This document shows, piece after piece, positions 33,291 to 46,640 of a stretch of DNA of 64,000 nucleotides. Position 1 is the stretch's first letter. Each line of letters begins with the position of its first letter. The position numbers were made by a program, and so were the translations under genes. Origin of the DNA: Takakia lepidozioides (Eukaryota; Streptophyta; Takakiopsida; Takakiales; Takakiaceae); assembly GCA_030704615.1 (NCBI GenBank), contig CM060734.1, positions 46,144,042-46,208,041 of the forward strand. Reading direction: 5' to 3'. Under the pieces are notes generated by a model. It saw nothing but the letters and a program-made list of their open reading frames with translations. It did not search any database and was not told the DNA's origin.

Positions 33291-36200
33291 CTGTAGAAAG
33301 TGACATAATCAAAGAGTTGTAAGGACACTCCATGTCACCATATACTCAGCTTCATTGAAATTATGCCAACATAGGAGTAATGAAGTCACCAGTTTAGTGT
33401 GCCGAGAAATGATCTCAGAACACTGTTGGCAAGGTGGAGATTCTTTTAGAATGCTTACTTTCACTTGCACCACTCTCACGACTAGGCGCTGAAACTAGAT
33501 AGCTAGTGAAAAATAGAACGACATATCGTGAGTATAAACATTTCGGATACAAATTATGTACCTTTATCATGCAGATTCACTTACTTTGTTGAACATGAAG
33601 CACTAGGTAACGGTGGTGTCGTTTACTCCACCACAATATCCAGGTGGCGATGGCAATCGTGAGTGCCAGTACAGTACCACCGACAACTGAAGAAATTATA
33701 ATCACCTTCCGAACATTGCGCCTCGACTGGTCATTGACAAGATCTGTCGATATAAAGACAAAGCCACTTAGGTGTAACCTATGGAGTATGTCAAATACAG
33801 ATGGAAAGATGGAAAGATTATCCTTACCAAATGACTACATGTACGGTATAGGCTGATCAGTAACTGGACAGCATGTGAGGTTCAACATTCTCTTTAGGAT
33901 TTCAGTATGTTACCCTCATAAACATACTTTCTCATGAAAGTTGAAGTCCCAAGCACTTAAGCGTATATGCTTTTATCCATATTCTCAGCGGAGTCCACTC
34001 CAAAATGTTAGCCCATTTGTATTCCAAAGCGCAATTACTAGACCATGATCTACAACTATAAATACTCTCTATACAAGAAACTCTTTCTTGAAATGCTATG
34101 AGAACATTAAGTTCTACGACCAATGACACCAGCCAAGTCCCATTCAGCCCAAGTCTTTTCACAATGGAAGTAGGTACTGACCATTTATCACTAAGCAATT
34201 TTGAGTGCAATAGCATCTCTGCCCATCAGTGTCCATTTGCTGGGTTGAATTCGGACAGTAGGAGTTGTTTTGGAGCCTGTAGATCCAAATGACAATTGAT
34301 GGCATATACCATACAAGAACATCAACAATAATACTTTGATTGACTCTTCACTTTCATCTACACGTGTGACGTGTCAAATGCATGGGACTCGACGATGCTA
34401 ACAATATGATATACTTTTGCGGTGTGTAATATACAACTTGGTAGCAACTTATTGAACTTGAAAATAAGGAAATAGCAACTGTGAACCCTGTTCAAATTAC
34501 TGGTCATAAATGTTATGCTAAAATGAAAGAAACCACCCCCAAGTCATCCTAGATATTAGAATGGTGAGTTGAAGGCTAGGACCCATAAGCCTGCCAAGAT
34601 CTATTTGAAGTTGACTGGCTTAAGGCAGGAGTATTCAATAGTTAGGAGGTTTTGTGCCCCAGTAAACTCTCAATTTCTATCCAGAAGATTACACGTGGAG
34701 CAATTCTGCCACCTTGTCAATTTTTGTGCCTACAACGTTAAAGTAGGGTATTGGCTGCAGGTGGGATAGTTGAACCCCTAAGAATATGGGGACAAAATGG
34801 GATCTGCGCAACTTCTTACGAACCAACTCTAGAGCAATCTTGAAAGAAGTTTGGCCCAAGAGTTGCCCATTTGGTGAAACAATGTTAAGCAGATCTGGAG
34901 ACCAATCCTCAATCTTTATTGCTTTTGGAATCATACCCACTTCACAGACACATAACTGCTTCTGATTTATGACGAGATTAGAGCAATTCTCTTCAAACTG
35001 TCCCGTTTGGAACTCACTGAGAACAATCAGTTCTAGACAGTGTGGAAAGCCAGATGCCACTGGCTCTACAGGAAAGAACTTTGCCCCCTAATGACCCTCC
35101 ACAAAAACTGGTTTGCAGATTTACAGACAGAAGCAAGAAACAAAACTACACTAAATGACTATGTCACTCCAAACATAAATGAAGCACAATCAAGTAACTG
35201 ACTGTACATGAGCAGTTCTGAATAATCCCCACGTGATTTAAAGAACATCCCAAGGAAACCAAACTTATTGCTCATGTACAGTCGATGACAAAATCCCATT
35301 GTAGGGATTGAATTTTCAGGGCTGGAACTGACATTATGTCAGAACGGACCCTGCTCATACTAACACTGCTCCTTTAGTCTCTCACCTTAGATACGACACA
35401 TAGCTGTGATTCGCACTGACAATTGCACCTAACACTAAGTGAAAAAAAGGAGGCAATCTAGTTAGTTCTAGTTACTACTGCAAGTCGATGGTGGAATAAT
35501 CCCTTTGTATTGAGGAAGACTCAATCAGTGGCAAGAGGAAAACGACGTGCCACTTTCAAGAACGACACTTTGACAGCACATGGGTGAAATAAGGGGTCCT
35601 GGCAATGATGCCAGTTGTATCTTGGAGGAGGAAACTCCTAGAGATGTGGTTATGAGGGAGACAAAACTCCAATCTCCGTAGGATCCAAAGATAGAGACTA
35701 AAAACCTTCACTGATCTTAGACCTAATACCGCCCTAGATACCCATGAAAGCTGCATCAGGAGTAGATTTGTCTCACATACTAGTGACCTTCTTGTTTATT
35801 CCCTTGATCAGTGAAGTGCTCTTCCATTGGAGGGTTCTCGAAAAAGAAAGAAAGAGAAACTAGCAAAAAGAGAGGTTAGAATATCTACTTACATGATAAC
35901 AGTAGTAACGTCCGTGATGTCGGAACTAGAATAATTATCCACATTTGTTATATGATTGTACGTCACACTCAAGAACTGTAGATGCCCGGTACTATTAGCT
36001 GAACTGCCACTCGATTGAGTCCTACTCAAGCCACTGATGTTGTCGATGTTTAGGGTTCCGTTGAAGCTGTTGTTGTCAAGCTTTCTGCAGGTAGATAGTG
36101 GAGAATGATGAGGTATGACCCCACCAATATAAATAACCCATGACAATTTAAATATTACTCATAAGTTTCAAAAACTTGGAAGGATCTCCTAGGTTCATGT

Positions 36201-39200
36201 TCTTAGGAGGTTCAATATCAAAATTAGGGGATCTCTTATTCAAAATCCTATAAGTGAAGTACAGATAGGAGGTTAAAACGGTTTCCAAAAGGGTATGCAG
36301 TGTCATTGTAACAATATTGATACCTAAGTTTATCTGTTGTCTACAGCAAGCCATCTTAAGGATGACATTTTTTCTGGACACCAAAGAGATATACTACAAC
36401 ATGAGGTCATAATTTCACCTAGAATTATACATACGAATTAGACAAGTCAAAGTAGATGCATACAGTCAGGAGTCGATTCCATGCAACTGCACCTCCGACT
36501 AGCTAGATGCTACTAATACTTACTAATGATGTATTATTATTAATATCTCAAAAGAATCCATTTGCACGGGTTGAAAATCTTACAAAATCTCCAATTGTGG
36601 AAGGGAGGCCAAAGTATACGGAAATGAACCGAATAAACCACTTGCTCTTAGTGCTCTGCAACAGTCCAGGCAATTAGAGTAAAGAGTCGAAGCAAATGAT
36701 GCACAAAAGCTGCTCCTACAGCCTATTTCAACCTTAGCAGCTTCACTGTTAGGTTATGACCAGTGTTGGACCGGTATAATAAACTTTCATACCAACCAGA
36801 GTCAGTGAAGAGGCCTCCTTCATACCTGGCAGGTAACGGTATCAAAGTAGATATTAAACTATTAATGTACCAGTCTGGTATGTTAATTATTTTTGTTTGG
36901 CCTGGTATGGTATGGTATCAGTATTGCAAATTTCATATATATATATATATATAGATGCCTCCCGAAGGGAGCTTAAATTATGGTGTCTCTTCACCACAAG
37001 GGCTACTGCCTTCCCGATGAAAGGTGGACACCACCAGACCGTGGTTTGGACCCACAACCACATCCAACGTGGTATGAGCCCATTACCTGCAAATTTCAAA
37101 TCTTATACTGGGGGGATATCAATACAGGTAAATTATAGTGTCTCTTCACCACAAGGGCTACTACTTTCCGGCTAAAGGTAGAACCTTCATGACACACCAG
37201 ACCGTGGTTTGAACCCACAACCACATCCAACGTGGTATGTGCCCATTACCTACAAATTTCAAATCTTATACTGGGGGTATATCAATACTGGTCAATACAG
37301 CTCCATGGTAGAAATTCAACATGGCAGGTATAATTTGGACAGATTTTTTTAAAATAAAAGCTGAATGCTGCACTTCAGTTGCGATACCAAGCTGGTTTGG
37401 TAGGAGCCCAGGTATTAGCGTTTTACTATATTACCCCCAATATGTTCTGCCCAGGGTATTGCCAGTTTCTTATACCCGCCTCGTCTAGTACCCTGCTACG
37501 ATACCCTTACTGATACCCCGCCTCGCCCCCATATACTGGTCCAACACTGGTTATGACTAGTGCTTGATTAACTATCATAGTCAATGACAATACTGTTTGA
37601 TTTTCACCGAGTTTCTTATATTGAAATAGTACTCGTCATTACGTAGGTCGTGACAGATCATGTCATGAAACCATCAATGATGCATAACTAACAATGTCAA
37701 CTCCCAATGATGCCTATAGGATTAGAAATTCAGTATAGTGGTATCTCTTACACGTGGACGATTTATGAAACATAACTTTCAGGAACGCCTAACTTACCAT
37801 ATCACAGCTAAGTCTGGTAAAACCAAGTGGCCTGGGAAGCACTCACAGTGTCTTTAGTTGAGTAGATCCAGAGAGCCAAGCAGGAATCTCCCCTGAGTCA
37901 TACTTGTTGAGACTCAAATCCCTGCAAGAAGCGAACACTTTGCCAGTTAATTTTGATGAGGTCAATGAGATCACAACTGCACAAGGTTTTCCTTCATTTT
38001 ACTTCAAAATCCAAGGCTCTTTTTAGGCTGTTTCAATGTTTAGAAACTTGTCAGTCTAAGCTTTACACATATAACAATTTATCACTCAAAATCAAAGGAA
38101 CAACGGGGAGCTGCAACTGCGTAGTCTAACACTCATCTACGGAAAGTGTTTATTTTTATACCACCCCTTAGAGATCTCAAGCAATCACACCCTACTGATA
38201 TCAGATGTGAGATGAAAGACCCCTACTGCATGGAAATCGTGAGGTGCACTTGTTATGTACACCACAATCATTCTTATATTGAACACATTCTCTATGAAAA
38301 TATGTGAATGCAACTATCCCTCATCATCTCACATCTATTACATGAAGATCCATATCATTTATAAATGTTTCCCAAGTTGCAGCTTGCCAAGTATGCCAGA
38401 TTGAAAACCCTATCAGAACTCGACAACAAGCAAGAAATCCAGCTATTGACATGTTTCCCAGACTTGTGCATATGATCTCAAGAGTTCAGACATGAGATGA
38501 ATATTGGTATTCTCTGATTACAGTTTTCTTGACTGTGATCCATGGGTCGACACCAAATGGCTCTCAGAAGCCTCTTGAAACCACTCTTTTTGCATAGTTA
38601 ATGAGGAAAAGACACGATGAACTTACAATTGCTCTAGAGATTGTGAGAATAAACTGAAGTTCGGGAGAGGACCAGTGAAGTTGTTGTTAGACAGATCCAG
38701 TACTGTCAGATTCGACAAGCTGTTGAAAATCGATGAAGGATCTACAGGACCGTCAAACTGATTCATACTCAGATTCCTGCAACCAACAATTTATAATACT
38801 TAATGTGAAAACAGCACTGAGGACAACACATATCGTCCATAGCTGATAATCGCAGATCAACTCAGGGATCTTTCCAAGAGGTATGCTAAATTTCTGGAAA
38901 GAGATCCAGGTCCCTGCTATCCTGAAAAATAAACTCTTTTATGCAAGATAGTCTGCTTACAGTGGGTTTCCGTCCCTTAGGGCCAACTCAATTCCATCCA
39001 TATTATACAAATACGGTACTTCGGTGATCAATCATCAAAACATATGTAGGCCCAATATTTAGTAGTTCCTCATTTCAAGAAACCAGTGACCAGCCCTGGA
39101 GTGTGGAACACAATCTTGAGAGAAAGCAAAGCACCAATTTGTTACACTAATCATCCACAAAATATATGGTGGTACTTACACAGATTGGAGTGTGGAAATC

Positions 39201-41930
39201 GATGTAAGGTTAGGTGGTAATCCAGCGAACGAGTTTCCTGACAAATCTCTGCATAGTATAACTCCACATTTAAAATGAGTTGATATGTTAGGTGAGCAAA
39301 ATTCACATTTGAAAGTCCACACAATTCTAGATCACAAAAATTGCAGATAAAACTAAGCAGAAGTAACTTGTCACAAACGGCATTAGTGAGCTTTTGGCTC
39401 TCAATCTCAACATTCAAAGCAGAGCACACTATCATATACATGGCACATGACACGAGGATAATAACCAATTATAAAGAGGAGACGGTGAAAAATTGTCTTA
39501 CAAAGTTGTAAGCTCGTTCAGATTTGCAAAACCGGTTGTATTGAGCACTGATAGTTGGTTCTGAGACACCTTCATTCTTTGCAACCAGGTCATGCCGCCT
39601 AAGCTGGGAAGCTGCCCAGTGAACTGGTTTCCACTCAAATCTCTTAAACAGAAGCAAAGACAATTTAGTCACCTTGTCTACTTGGCTTCTCTGCGCCATG
39701 GGAGCAATCTCAACCAACACATCCATAATCTTTCACATGGGAATTAACTAGAGCCAGGTCTCTACCTTCTTCCTTCCTGCGCGGCAATTTCTAGCCAACC
39801 CCTGACAATAAACTAGAAAACATCACATTTTTGCTGACATTTCCTTGGGCGTGCATTTGCACTACTTGTAACTGGTTCTGTGAAGATTGCCATCACCATT
39901 ACATCATCTAGGTGCTGGTATTTGTGAACAGACTCTGAGTTTGGAGCAGTATATTTGCATTCGTTATCATGTGGCTGTAGAAGATTACAAATGACCAGTA
40001 CTAGGTGAGTCTCTAATTCAGAGTTATAAATCACAAAATGGTATGAGGAATGTAAAATGATAACTCACAGCTCCTGAAGCGACGTAAGTTTTGCAAGCTC
40101 CTCGGGAATGCTTCCATGGAAATTACTACCTCTAAGCCTCCTGGAAAAAGTAACATCTACTGTCATATATATGTACCGTAGAATATTCATCTCATGTATT
40201 CAGCGGCAAGTATTAACAGATTACATCAAGATCCAGACATAAAAACCTAAATGAAATGTCTGCAAAAGAAACATGAAATGTCCAGATTCATAGTCTCCTA
40301 GAGGCACCACCCTAGATTGTAGGGCATAATGACTTCGCATGCGTTTAACAGACATTGTGAGAATCACATGTGATCCTTCATAGGACGTTAAGTGCTGCTT
40401 ACAAAATATTCAAGCTTGTCAATTGACCAAGCTCCTTAGGAAGGGCACCAGAAAGCCCTGGATTGCCTGTCAAACTTCTGCAAAAATATCCCTAGCACTG
40501 TTACGAGAGGAAATTAAAAGGAAATTCAAGGGTTCATCTCAAATATTCTCGGACACCAGGCGAGTAGATTAGATACAAGTGGAAGCCACCTCCTCAAAAG
40601 AACCTAATTCACTCTGAAGAAATTAAGTCCTCATGAGCATTGTTTATCACGTGCGGTAACCCACTCAATGGCCAATTGAATCTCGGATATTTAGAGGTCA
40701 TTTGTAGGTTGCCTAACATGGTTATTACACATTGATCAGTAGAAAAACAGTCTCTAGTGTTTGATGCTGAAATCAGGCCTGTACACGGCCACTTATAGCT
40801 AACTAGCATTAAAACCAATCACTGGGACTCATATTCGTCACATTTAAAACTGATTGAACAAGGTTCACCCTTTTGGAACTCACAAGTAGACGAGTCTGCT
40901 GAAGTTTCCAATCTCCGGCGGCAAAGTGCCTACAATACCTGCATCACTCAGATCCCTGCCCATCCGCCACCCATGTATGAGAACCTATCATGGCAGACTT
41001 ACAGAATTGGAACAGCATGTGAGATTTCTGGTACACTTAGTCTAACATTGGATAGGATCCTTCTTCATGAAATTGCTCAAGCTCAAAATGTCTGACTGAA
41101 GATTAACTGTTAGATGGTTAACAAGGTTATTGTGCCAAACCAGTTTCACATCATCTACTGACAACAGTAGCAAACTGCAAAGCTGAATATCACCTATAAA
41201 TACAAAAACTTCAATCTCTTTCTTGGAGGCAGCAATGTGGCAGGGATTCTTACAGGCCAACAACGTAGGAATTCCAGTAGGTATCATTTACAGGATCTTC
41301 TAGGCAAAGTACCCCTCGCCAAGATCCATAGTTGCACGGAAATTTTTGTGAGGATGACCACCCTTCCAGGTTACTACTGATGTGGGGGGTGCTCTGATTC
41401 CATGCTCCAAGAATAGCTTGCAGGGCATCCACTGTACAGTACGCTTTCAAGTCAGAGTTTTTTCAAGTTTTACAACAGCCATTGAATGACTGTGAAGCAC
41501 CACACAGCATTCTAAGGAATGGTGGCCTGTCAAGGTTGTCAAATGTCTGTGAAGTTCGCCATACCTGTGGGCAAGAATCAAGCAGTTGGCGAAAGCACAA
41601 AATAACCTTGCGATAGAGCAAATGGAATATGTAACCCAGAGTCGAGGGAAGAGAGAGTCGGTATAATTTCTCTAAGGAGCCCAAAGACGTGAAGTGGCTC
41701 CAGTGAACTTAGGACCTACACAGGAAAATAATCCGCTACTACCACGTCCTACAGCTTACATCAAATTCTCAGATTGTCTAACAAACTCTTCGACTTCCTA
41801 AGACTTTGGGCAGTCAGTTGAGAACCTTACGATCTGCTCCCAGGAACACCACCTCTCTTATGTAACACTCGCTGAAAAGGCCGCATGAGAGCAAGATTAG
41901 GGAGAAAACAGCAATCTTGAGGATACTCAT
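31170..41930 (-). CDS. LRR receptor-like protein kinase, LRR-VIII type, 841 residues
   Basis: Plasma-membrane receptor kinase; ligand unknown. Eighteen exons: 41930-41831, 41431-41254, 40955-40884, 40477-40403, 40140-40069, 39642-39502, 39248-39180, 38776-38627, 37921-37847, 36084-35893, 34276-34182, 33743-33585, 33494-33459, 33290-33172, 33005-32795, 32559-32322, 32100-31950, 31562-31170. They sum to 2526 nt, exactly 842 codons with the stop. Signal peptide ([20 protein letters not shown]), LRR cap (GAWNQST..SWRGVLC), about ten LRRs mostly one per exon, a Cys-rich stem ([17 protein letters not shown]), TM near residues 420-443, kinase from about 475 with [25 protein letters not shown] and APE all present (an RD kinase). 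Kinase resembles LRR-VIII-2, but no malectin domain is encoded. Confidence 0.93.
34689..35060 (-). other. Open segment in a receptor kinase intron, possible unused exon
   Basis: A 123-codon open stretch between exons 10 and 11 contains [16 protein letters not shown], which echoes [12 protein letters not shown] of exon 11. The direct join of exon 10 (VTTVIM) to exon 11 (LQNNSYC) keeps the frame without it. It may be a decayed duplicate of the Cys-rich exon, an alternative exon, or chance. Confidence 0.35.
35893..41431 (-). CDS. Receptor kinase ectodomain exons (LRRs)
   Basis: Successive exons carry single or paired repeats: [20 protein letters not shown] (40955-40884, exactly 72 nt), [20 protein letters not shown] (40477-40403, 75 nt), [18 protein letters not shown] (40140-40069, 72 nt), [18 protein letters not shown] plus a second repeat (39642-39502), [18 protein letters not shown] (39248-39180, 69 nt), two repeats in 38776-38627, [19 protein letters not shown] (37921-37847) and [16 protein letters not shown] with a following segment (36084-35893). 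Every border splits a Leu or nearby codon in the same phase, so repeats could be added or lost without breaking the frame. Confidence 0.9.
36958..37089 (-). repeat. SINE copy nested in the hAT element (first)
   Basis: Read on the minus strand: GGTAATGGGCTCATACCACG, a box B-like GTGGGTCCAAACCAC, then GTGTCCACCTTTCATCGGGA, GGCAGTAGCCCTTGTGGTGA and GACACCATAATTTA. The box A region is worn. Confidence 0.75.
37135..37250 (-). repeat. SINE copy nested in the hAT element (second)
   Basis: Same family as the copy ~150 bp to the left, with box B-like GTGGGTTCAAACCAC and end GACACTATAATTTA. The sequence between the copies (TGCAAATTTCAAATCTTATA, CTGGGGGGATATCAATAC) recurs after the second copy, so the pair arose by tandem duplication of SINE plus flank rather than by two insertions. 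Confidence 0.75.
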
Positions 41931-44900
41931 AGCATTTGTGTAGGCGGGTCTTGACTAATAGCAGATGGGAGCCCTCTCTATGGGAGCCTGAGGTTGCCAA
42001 GGAAATTGACTCGCAAGGGGCTCGCAAGTGGATATAGAATTCAGACGGCGGATTTGGAACGGGCCGCATAGCCTGCAAAAACTTCTCCTTCGAGCTACCA
42101 GAAGACCACTTCCTCTGTGACCTGTCACGCTCTTCTGTCCGTCCTGCTCATTTTGTGTTTCATAGATAAGGACCAGCCAATTAGAGCACAAAATGATCTA
42201 GAGCTCAAAATCTAAGAACACTCCCTACCTGCCTAATCTCCTCGAACAAAAAGGATTAACTCATCCAGTGACCTGAAGTCGGACGTCATGATCATTAGTC
42301 AAGTGTTGTAAGCTGCAAAGCGTTCTACCGACGAAATTTGAAGCAGGGGAATGTTCCACTGGATGTCCCTGCACTGGTTCCTGAACCTTAGAGCTAATTT
42401 CCGTCTTCAGGAAATCCAACATTTTTCTAATTCCCAAAAGCATGTAAAGCCCAAAACTTTACATACTCGCAGATTCTCCTCCTTCCTCGATCTATGGTGA
42501 GTAACGGGGTGAGTAGACTCTGGTTGAAGTGTTTCGCACAGAGGAGATCACACGCAGAGGAAGTGCACCTGCTATCTTTCTAACCCTGAATGAACTGGTA
42601 TTTACATTGCGCATACAGAAACACACACCTATACTCACAGAGCCAAAAGTCTTCTTCACGAGATGGATCCCAACCGTAGAAAGCTTGTTGGCCGGCACCA
42701 TGAAAAATTCAACACTGCTTCGTTGACATAAACAAGCAGTGCCCTGAGTCAATGCGGGAATCACACGAGAGACTCTCATCGTGCGAGACGACAATGCCAC
42801 ACTTACGCTCTTCCCTTCCCTCCTTCCCTCCTCTCACCCCGCCACGCCTCCCGCGAACGCGCTAGAATGGATGTGCAGCACGATGAACAAGTCAACATCA
42901 ATGGCGCAGGATCAGTTTCATCCATCCAACTGACCCCATGGAAGGAATTTATGGGAGCCAAGCAGCTTGTCCGATACGCGTTGACCTCGACGTCCCCATT
43001 GGATCAGTGGCATTACCAACGTGTGGGTTCAATTCATAGTTAGCTGCAAACATCTCAGCTTAGATAGTGGCTGCTGTTTGCTCTTTGGAGATTTCCTACG
43101 GCCATGATCTGAGTGACCTTCATGATCATCTTGAGCAGGTGAATCATTCAAGTGGCATGAGTATGCATCAGTTTTGTTGGCTCCTCCCTCAAGCATCAGT
43201 GCCAAAATGGAAGAAGATCCGGATATACCTTCGCCAGAAAACACCCAAAAATAACAGATATACCTTCAGTAGTTAACATTCCTCCTGATATTAATGAGCA
43301 TCAAATATTAATTTATATTATTGTTTTTATTTTTGTGAAATATGTTTTTAACCATAACAGCCACCCACCGGTAGGTGGCTTGAGACCGGTGAATGCCTGT
43401 CGCTGTTTCTTCTCTTCTTCCCTGCTCTCTTGTTAAGGGGGCTTGGAGGCTCATCTATCGTAATGAGCAAATGAACGCCTGAAAGTTATGAGGGTACAGT
43501 AAGGTTTATCTATTATAGTGGGGCGGCAAGAGCTGCGAGTTATGAGGTGTGAAGTTGAATGACCGAGCACCAGCAGCGGTGACGTTTTTTGGGGAAGCAA
43601 GTGGATGCAGCGATGGACAGCTCAACAGTGAAGGGGGCATGCAGGCTGAGATATCTGCCAAGCAACACATGGTACTTAGGCATTACAACAAAAGTGATTC
43701 TGCAGTGACAAGTGAAGGGAAGAATTGCATGAGGCGTGGAAAACGGACCGACTGGTCATTGATTTGATCATCTTTGGATATTCCGGATGGAGAGCCTCTG
43801 GAAGGACTAGATATTGTGCCCTCTTGGAGCAAGTATTTCTGAGGACTTTTGGAAGAAAGGGTTTGGGCTAGCCTGCATGGTATTGGATGACAAAGGTTGT
43901 GTGGTGGTCCTTGCCAGCAAAGGCAAAAACACAGAGGCGGGAATTGCCAAGTGGACCCGTAAGAGTGGCGTCCCAATTCGTGAATTGCGCGCTGACCTTT
44001 TTCTTGAAGACAAAATGATTTAAGTGCTAAATCCGCCTTTTACTCCACTTGGGGATTGAGATAGCATCTAGAAGGAGGTCTGAACCAGTACTCTAATGTG
44101 AGTCCATGGTTAAGAGCTTTCTTGATTCACAGTGAACCCCAAGAGGAACCCCCAAGTTCCATTGCTAGAACTGGATATATGCGCTCTATAGTATCCGAAA
44201 ATCTCAAATAACCAAAGATCTCAGATTCCTGAACCATTGCTTCTTTAATCTCCTCTTTAGTTCTAGGTTATCGTTTTTCGTCCCTTCTCTAACTTCTGAT
44301 TGAAGAACTGACTCCATATGACTCTGCCTTTGGGGACCAGAGCCCCTCAATTGAGCAGTTGAGGATCAAAGAACAAAATTTCAGTGTCAACAATCCATCA
44401 ATTAGAACCAGACAAATATCTAATGAATTCGCGTGATTCAGTGAGAGTAATACAATCATTACTGGCTACATATTAGAAAAGAGCTCCGTTCCATTCCATT
44501 TCGTAGATGGGATCTGAGAGAGACAGAGACAGAGACAGGGTGGGGTGGGCAATTTTACAGCAATACAAGTACAACATTTGTGGGCTGTAAAATTTTCGGT
44601 GTAAAACTGTCAGCGTTGTGCCCTCTGTGGCTACCGAAAATTCGCTCCACTCATTTTACTCCGAAGACATTCCCCTCTAGGTCCCAATCTTCTGAACAGG
44701 CTGGTGCTGACGGGCTACGGAGGGCGAATGCAAGAGGAGGAGAAGGCGGAGATAGCAGGCGTTGTACCGGGGAATCCAGAAGCGTCTTGTAGATGTGGAA
44801 GAAAATGATCTGACTTGGAAATTATGTCACGCACAATATGGTGGCAGCTGGACTCAACCTATGATGTGGGTATTACACCGGAAAATTTTACGAAGATAAT

Positions 44901-45470
44901 CTTGCCTACTCCAGGCTCGCTCCCTCCCCTCCCAAGTCAACATGTCTTTACGACCCTTCTCCCCTTGTCATGGAGATTATAAAAACAAACAGACACATGA
45001 AGCTGTCAAAGTTTTGTTTTAAAAACCGCCTTCTGGTCCGAGTGCTTCAATTGAGGAGTTCGTGCTCGGTCAAGCTTAGTAAAGACCGAGCTTTGATCCC
45101 GAACAAAATGCTCTTGTGGAGATTACTGGTGAATCAAGCAAATGTGCGACAATAAAAGAAAGTGTGTTGCTTGAAAGCTGAGGTGGAGAGGTAATGATCT
45201 GTTGTCATTAATGTAGACATTGAAGGTGGAAAGAAGTGCCAGAGGTCTCTGGTGTGGTAGCCCGTGTGATTCAAGAAGTACTTCAGTGGTTGTGCTCACA
45301 ACGGTATTTAACTCATACTGCAAAGCAGGGCTCTACTTTCCGTTCATTCTGTGTGGATAGACATTATGCTTGGCAACAGTATGTTGACAGGCACATGCTC
45401 CTCTCAGCATCCAACATGTGGGTGCGATTACCCTGCCACAGAGATAGAGGATGTCTGATACAATAATATA
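41931..45470. other. Spacer upstream of the receptor kinase; no certain gene
   Basis: The first kilobase is the probable receptor kinase promoter and leader; no single motif decides it. A CT-rich stretch lies at 42805-42845. Near 44550-44600 TTTTACAGC and GCTGTAAAA form an inverted pair about 40 bp apart. Short open stretches on both strands (for example + 43814-44023) match no family I know. Confidence 0.4.
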
Positions 45471-45479
45471 CCATAGGGA

Positions 45480-46640
45480 AATTAGGATCCGCTTAAGATC
45501 TATATTTAGTCGTGCTGGTATGCAGGCCGAGCATAGAACGGTCAATGTCAGATTCTCCACTGCAGAGGGGTCAACTCTGAGGTTAAGAAAACCATGCTTT
45601 GTCGCGTTGTTAGACCTGCCTTGGAGTACGGATCTGCTAGATGGGTTGATAACTCCAACCAGGCCAAGTCTCTAGAATCCATTCAAGTGGGGGTGCTTAA
45701 GGAGTGTATGTCAGCATGCTCCAAAACAGCCAATGTGGCTGTTCGGGGTGAGTTTGGCATTCCGTCCTTAAGCTCCCGACGAGATGAATTCAAGGTCAGA
45801 TGGTGGGGTCAGCTGCAACATATACCCAACACCAGATATCCTAAGTTAATCGACTCTATATCTTGGAAACAGGACCGCCCTGTCAAACAGGCTAAGTCCT
45901 GGCAGAAGAGAGTAGAAGAGATCCTCAAGGACCTGGACCTGGATCCGCAAGTCTTGACCCTGCTGGATAAATCTGACTTAGAGGCTGTAGTGTCCTCAGC
46001 CATGTCTGTTGCCATGAGATTGTCTGATGAAAATGAAGTTAGGCAGAAAACTTCCCTGAACTTGTTTCCAGTCTGTGACATGGGGGAGGACATCTTGGAT
46101 GACCTCAAGGGTCTACCCACTCTCGGCACTAGACTGAAATTTAAACTCAGGGCAGGAAGCCTACCTTTGAACAGCAAACAGAAGCAGAGAGGAAAGGGAG
46201 AGTGCAATTGCCCGTTGTGTGGGCAATCTGAAGACAGTATTCATTTTCTGATACACTGTCCGGGGTTCTCTCACCAAAGAGACGCTCTCTTCAAATCTAT
46301 TAAGGGTATTGTGCCTGTACCCCTGTTTACCAACTTTGAAAGTCTCGAGGCTGAACAAAAGCCCAGGCCCTCCTGAGGCCTAGTTTTTGGGCAAATCACC
46401 TCGGGCGTAGAGGTCGGCACGTGTTCGACAGAGAGCATCCCCTACAGCAGATTGATGCTTGTGTGGAGGGATTTCTAGAGGATATCTGGAAAACCCGGAT
46501 TAATTCTATATATGGAGGTAAGTCTTACTACCAACGTCAGCCCCTGACAGAGGTAGGTTCTGTCTCTTTTGTTCCCGCTCAAACTGGGCGCGGGGTCAAT
46601 GGCCACAAGGCTACGGCAAACAACGTCTTATGAGTACAAT
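45480..46640 (+). mobile_element. LINE (non-LTR retrotransposon) 3' part
   Basis: An open stretch of 260 codons (45594-46376) starts with the end of the reverse transcriptase (PALEYGSARWV) and carries a C-terminal region with the zinc knuckle CNCPLCGQSEDSIHFLIHCP. After a stop the frame resumes in 46421-46633 (DREHPLQQIDACVEGFLEDI). The 3' end, CAACGTCTTATGAGTACAAT, near 46635 matches the truncated tails at 7413 and 21147-21265, so this family was active in the genome. Most of the reverse transcriptase and the endonuclease are missing: 5'-truncated. Confidence 0.8.

Larger units (their letters stand above)
36753..37557. mobile_element. Non-autonomous hAT-type transposon, 789 bp
   Basis: Terminal inverted repeats CAGTGTTGGACCGGTAT (from 36761) and ATACTGGTCCAACACTG (to 37549), flanked by the 8-bp direct repeat GTTATGAC at 36753-36760 and 37550-37557. 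An 8-bp duplication and a CAGTG end are typical of the hAT superfamily. No transposase frame is present. It sits in the intron between LRR exons 9 and 10 of the receptor kinase and itself carries two SINE copies. Confidence 0.85.
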
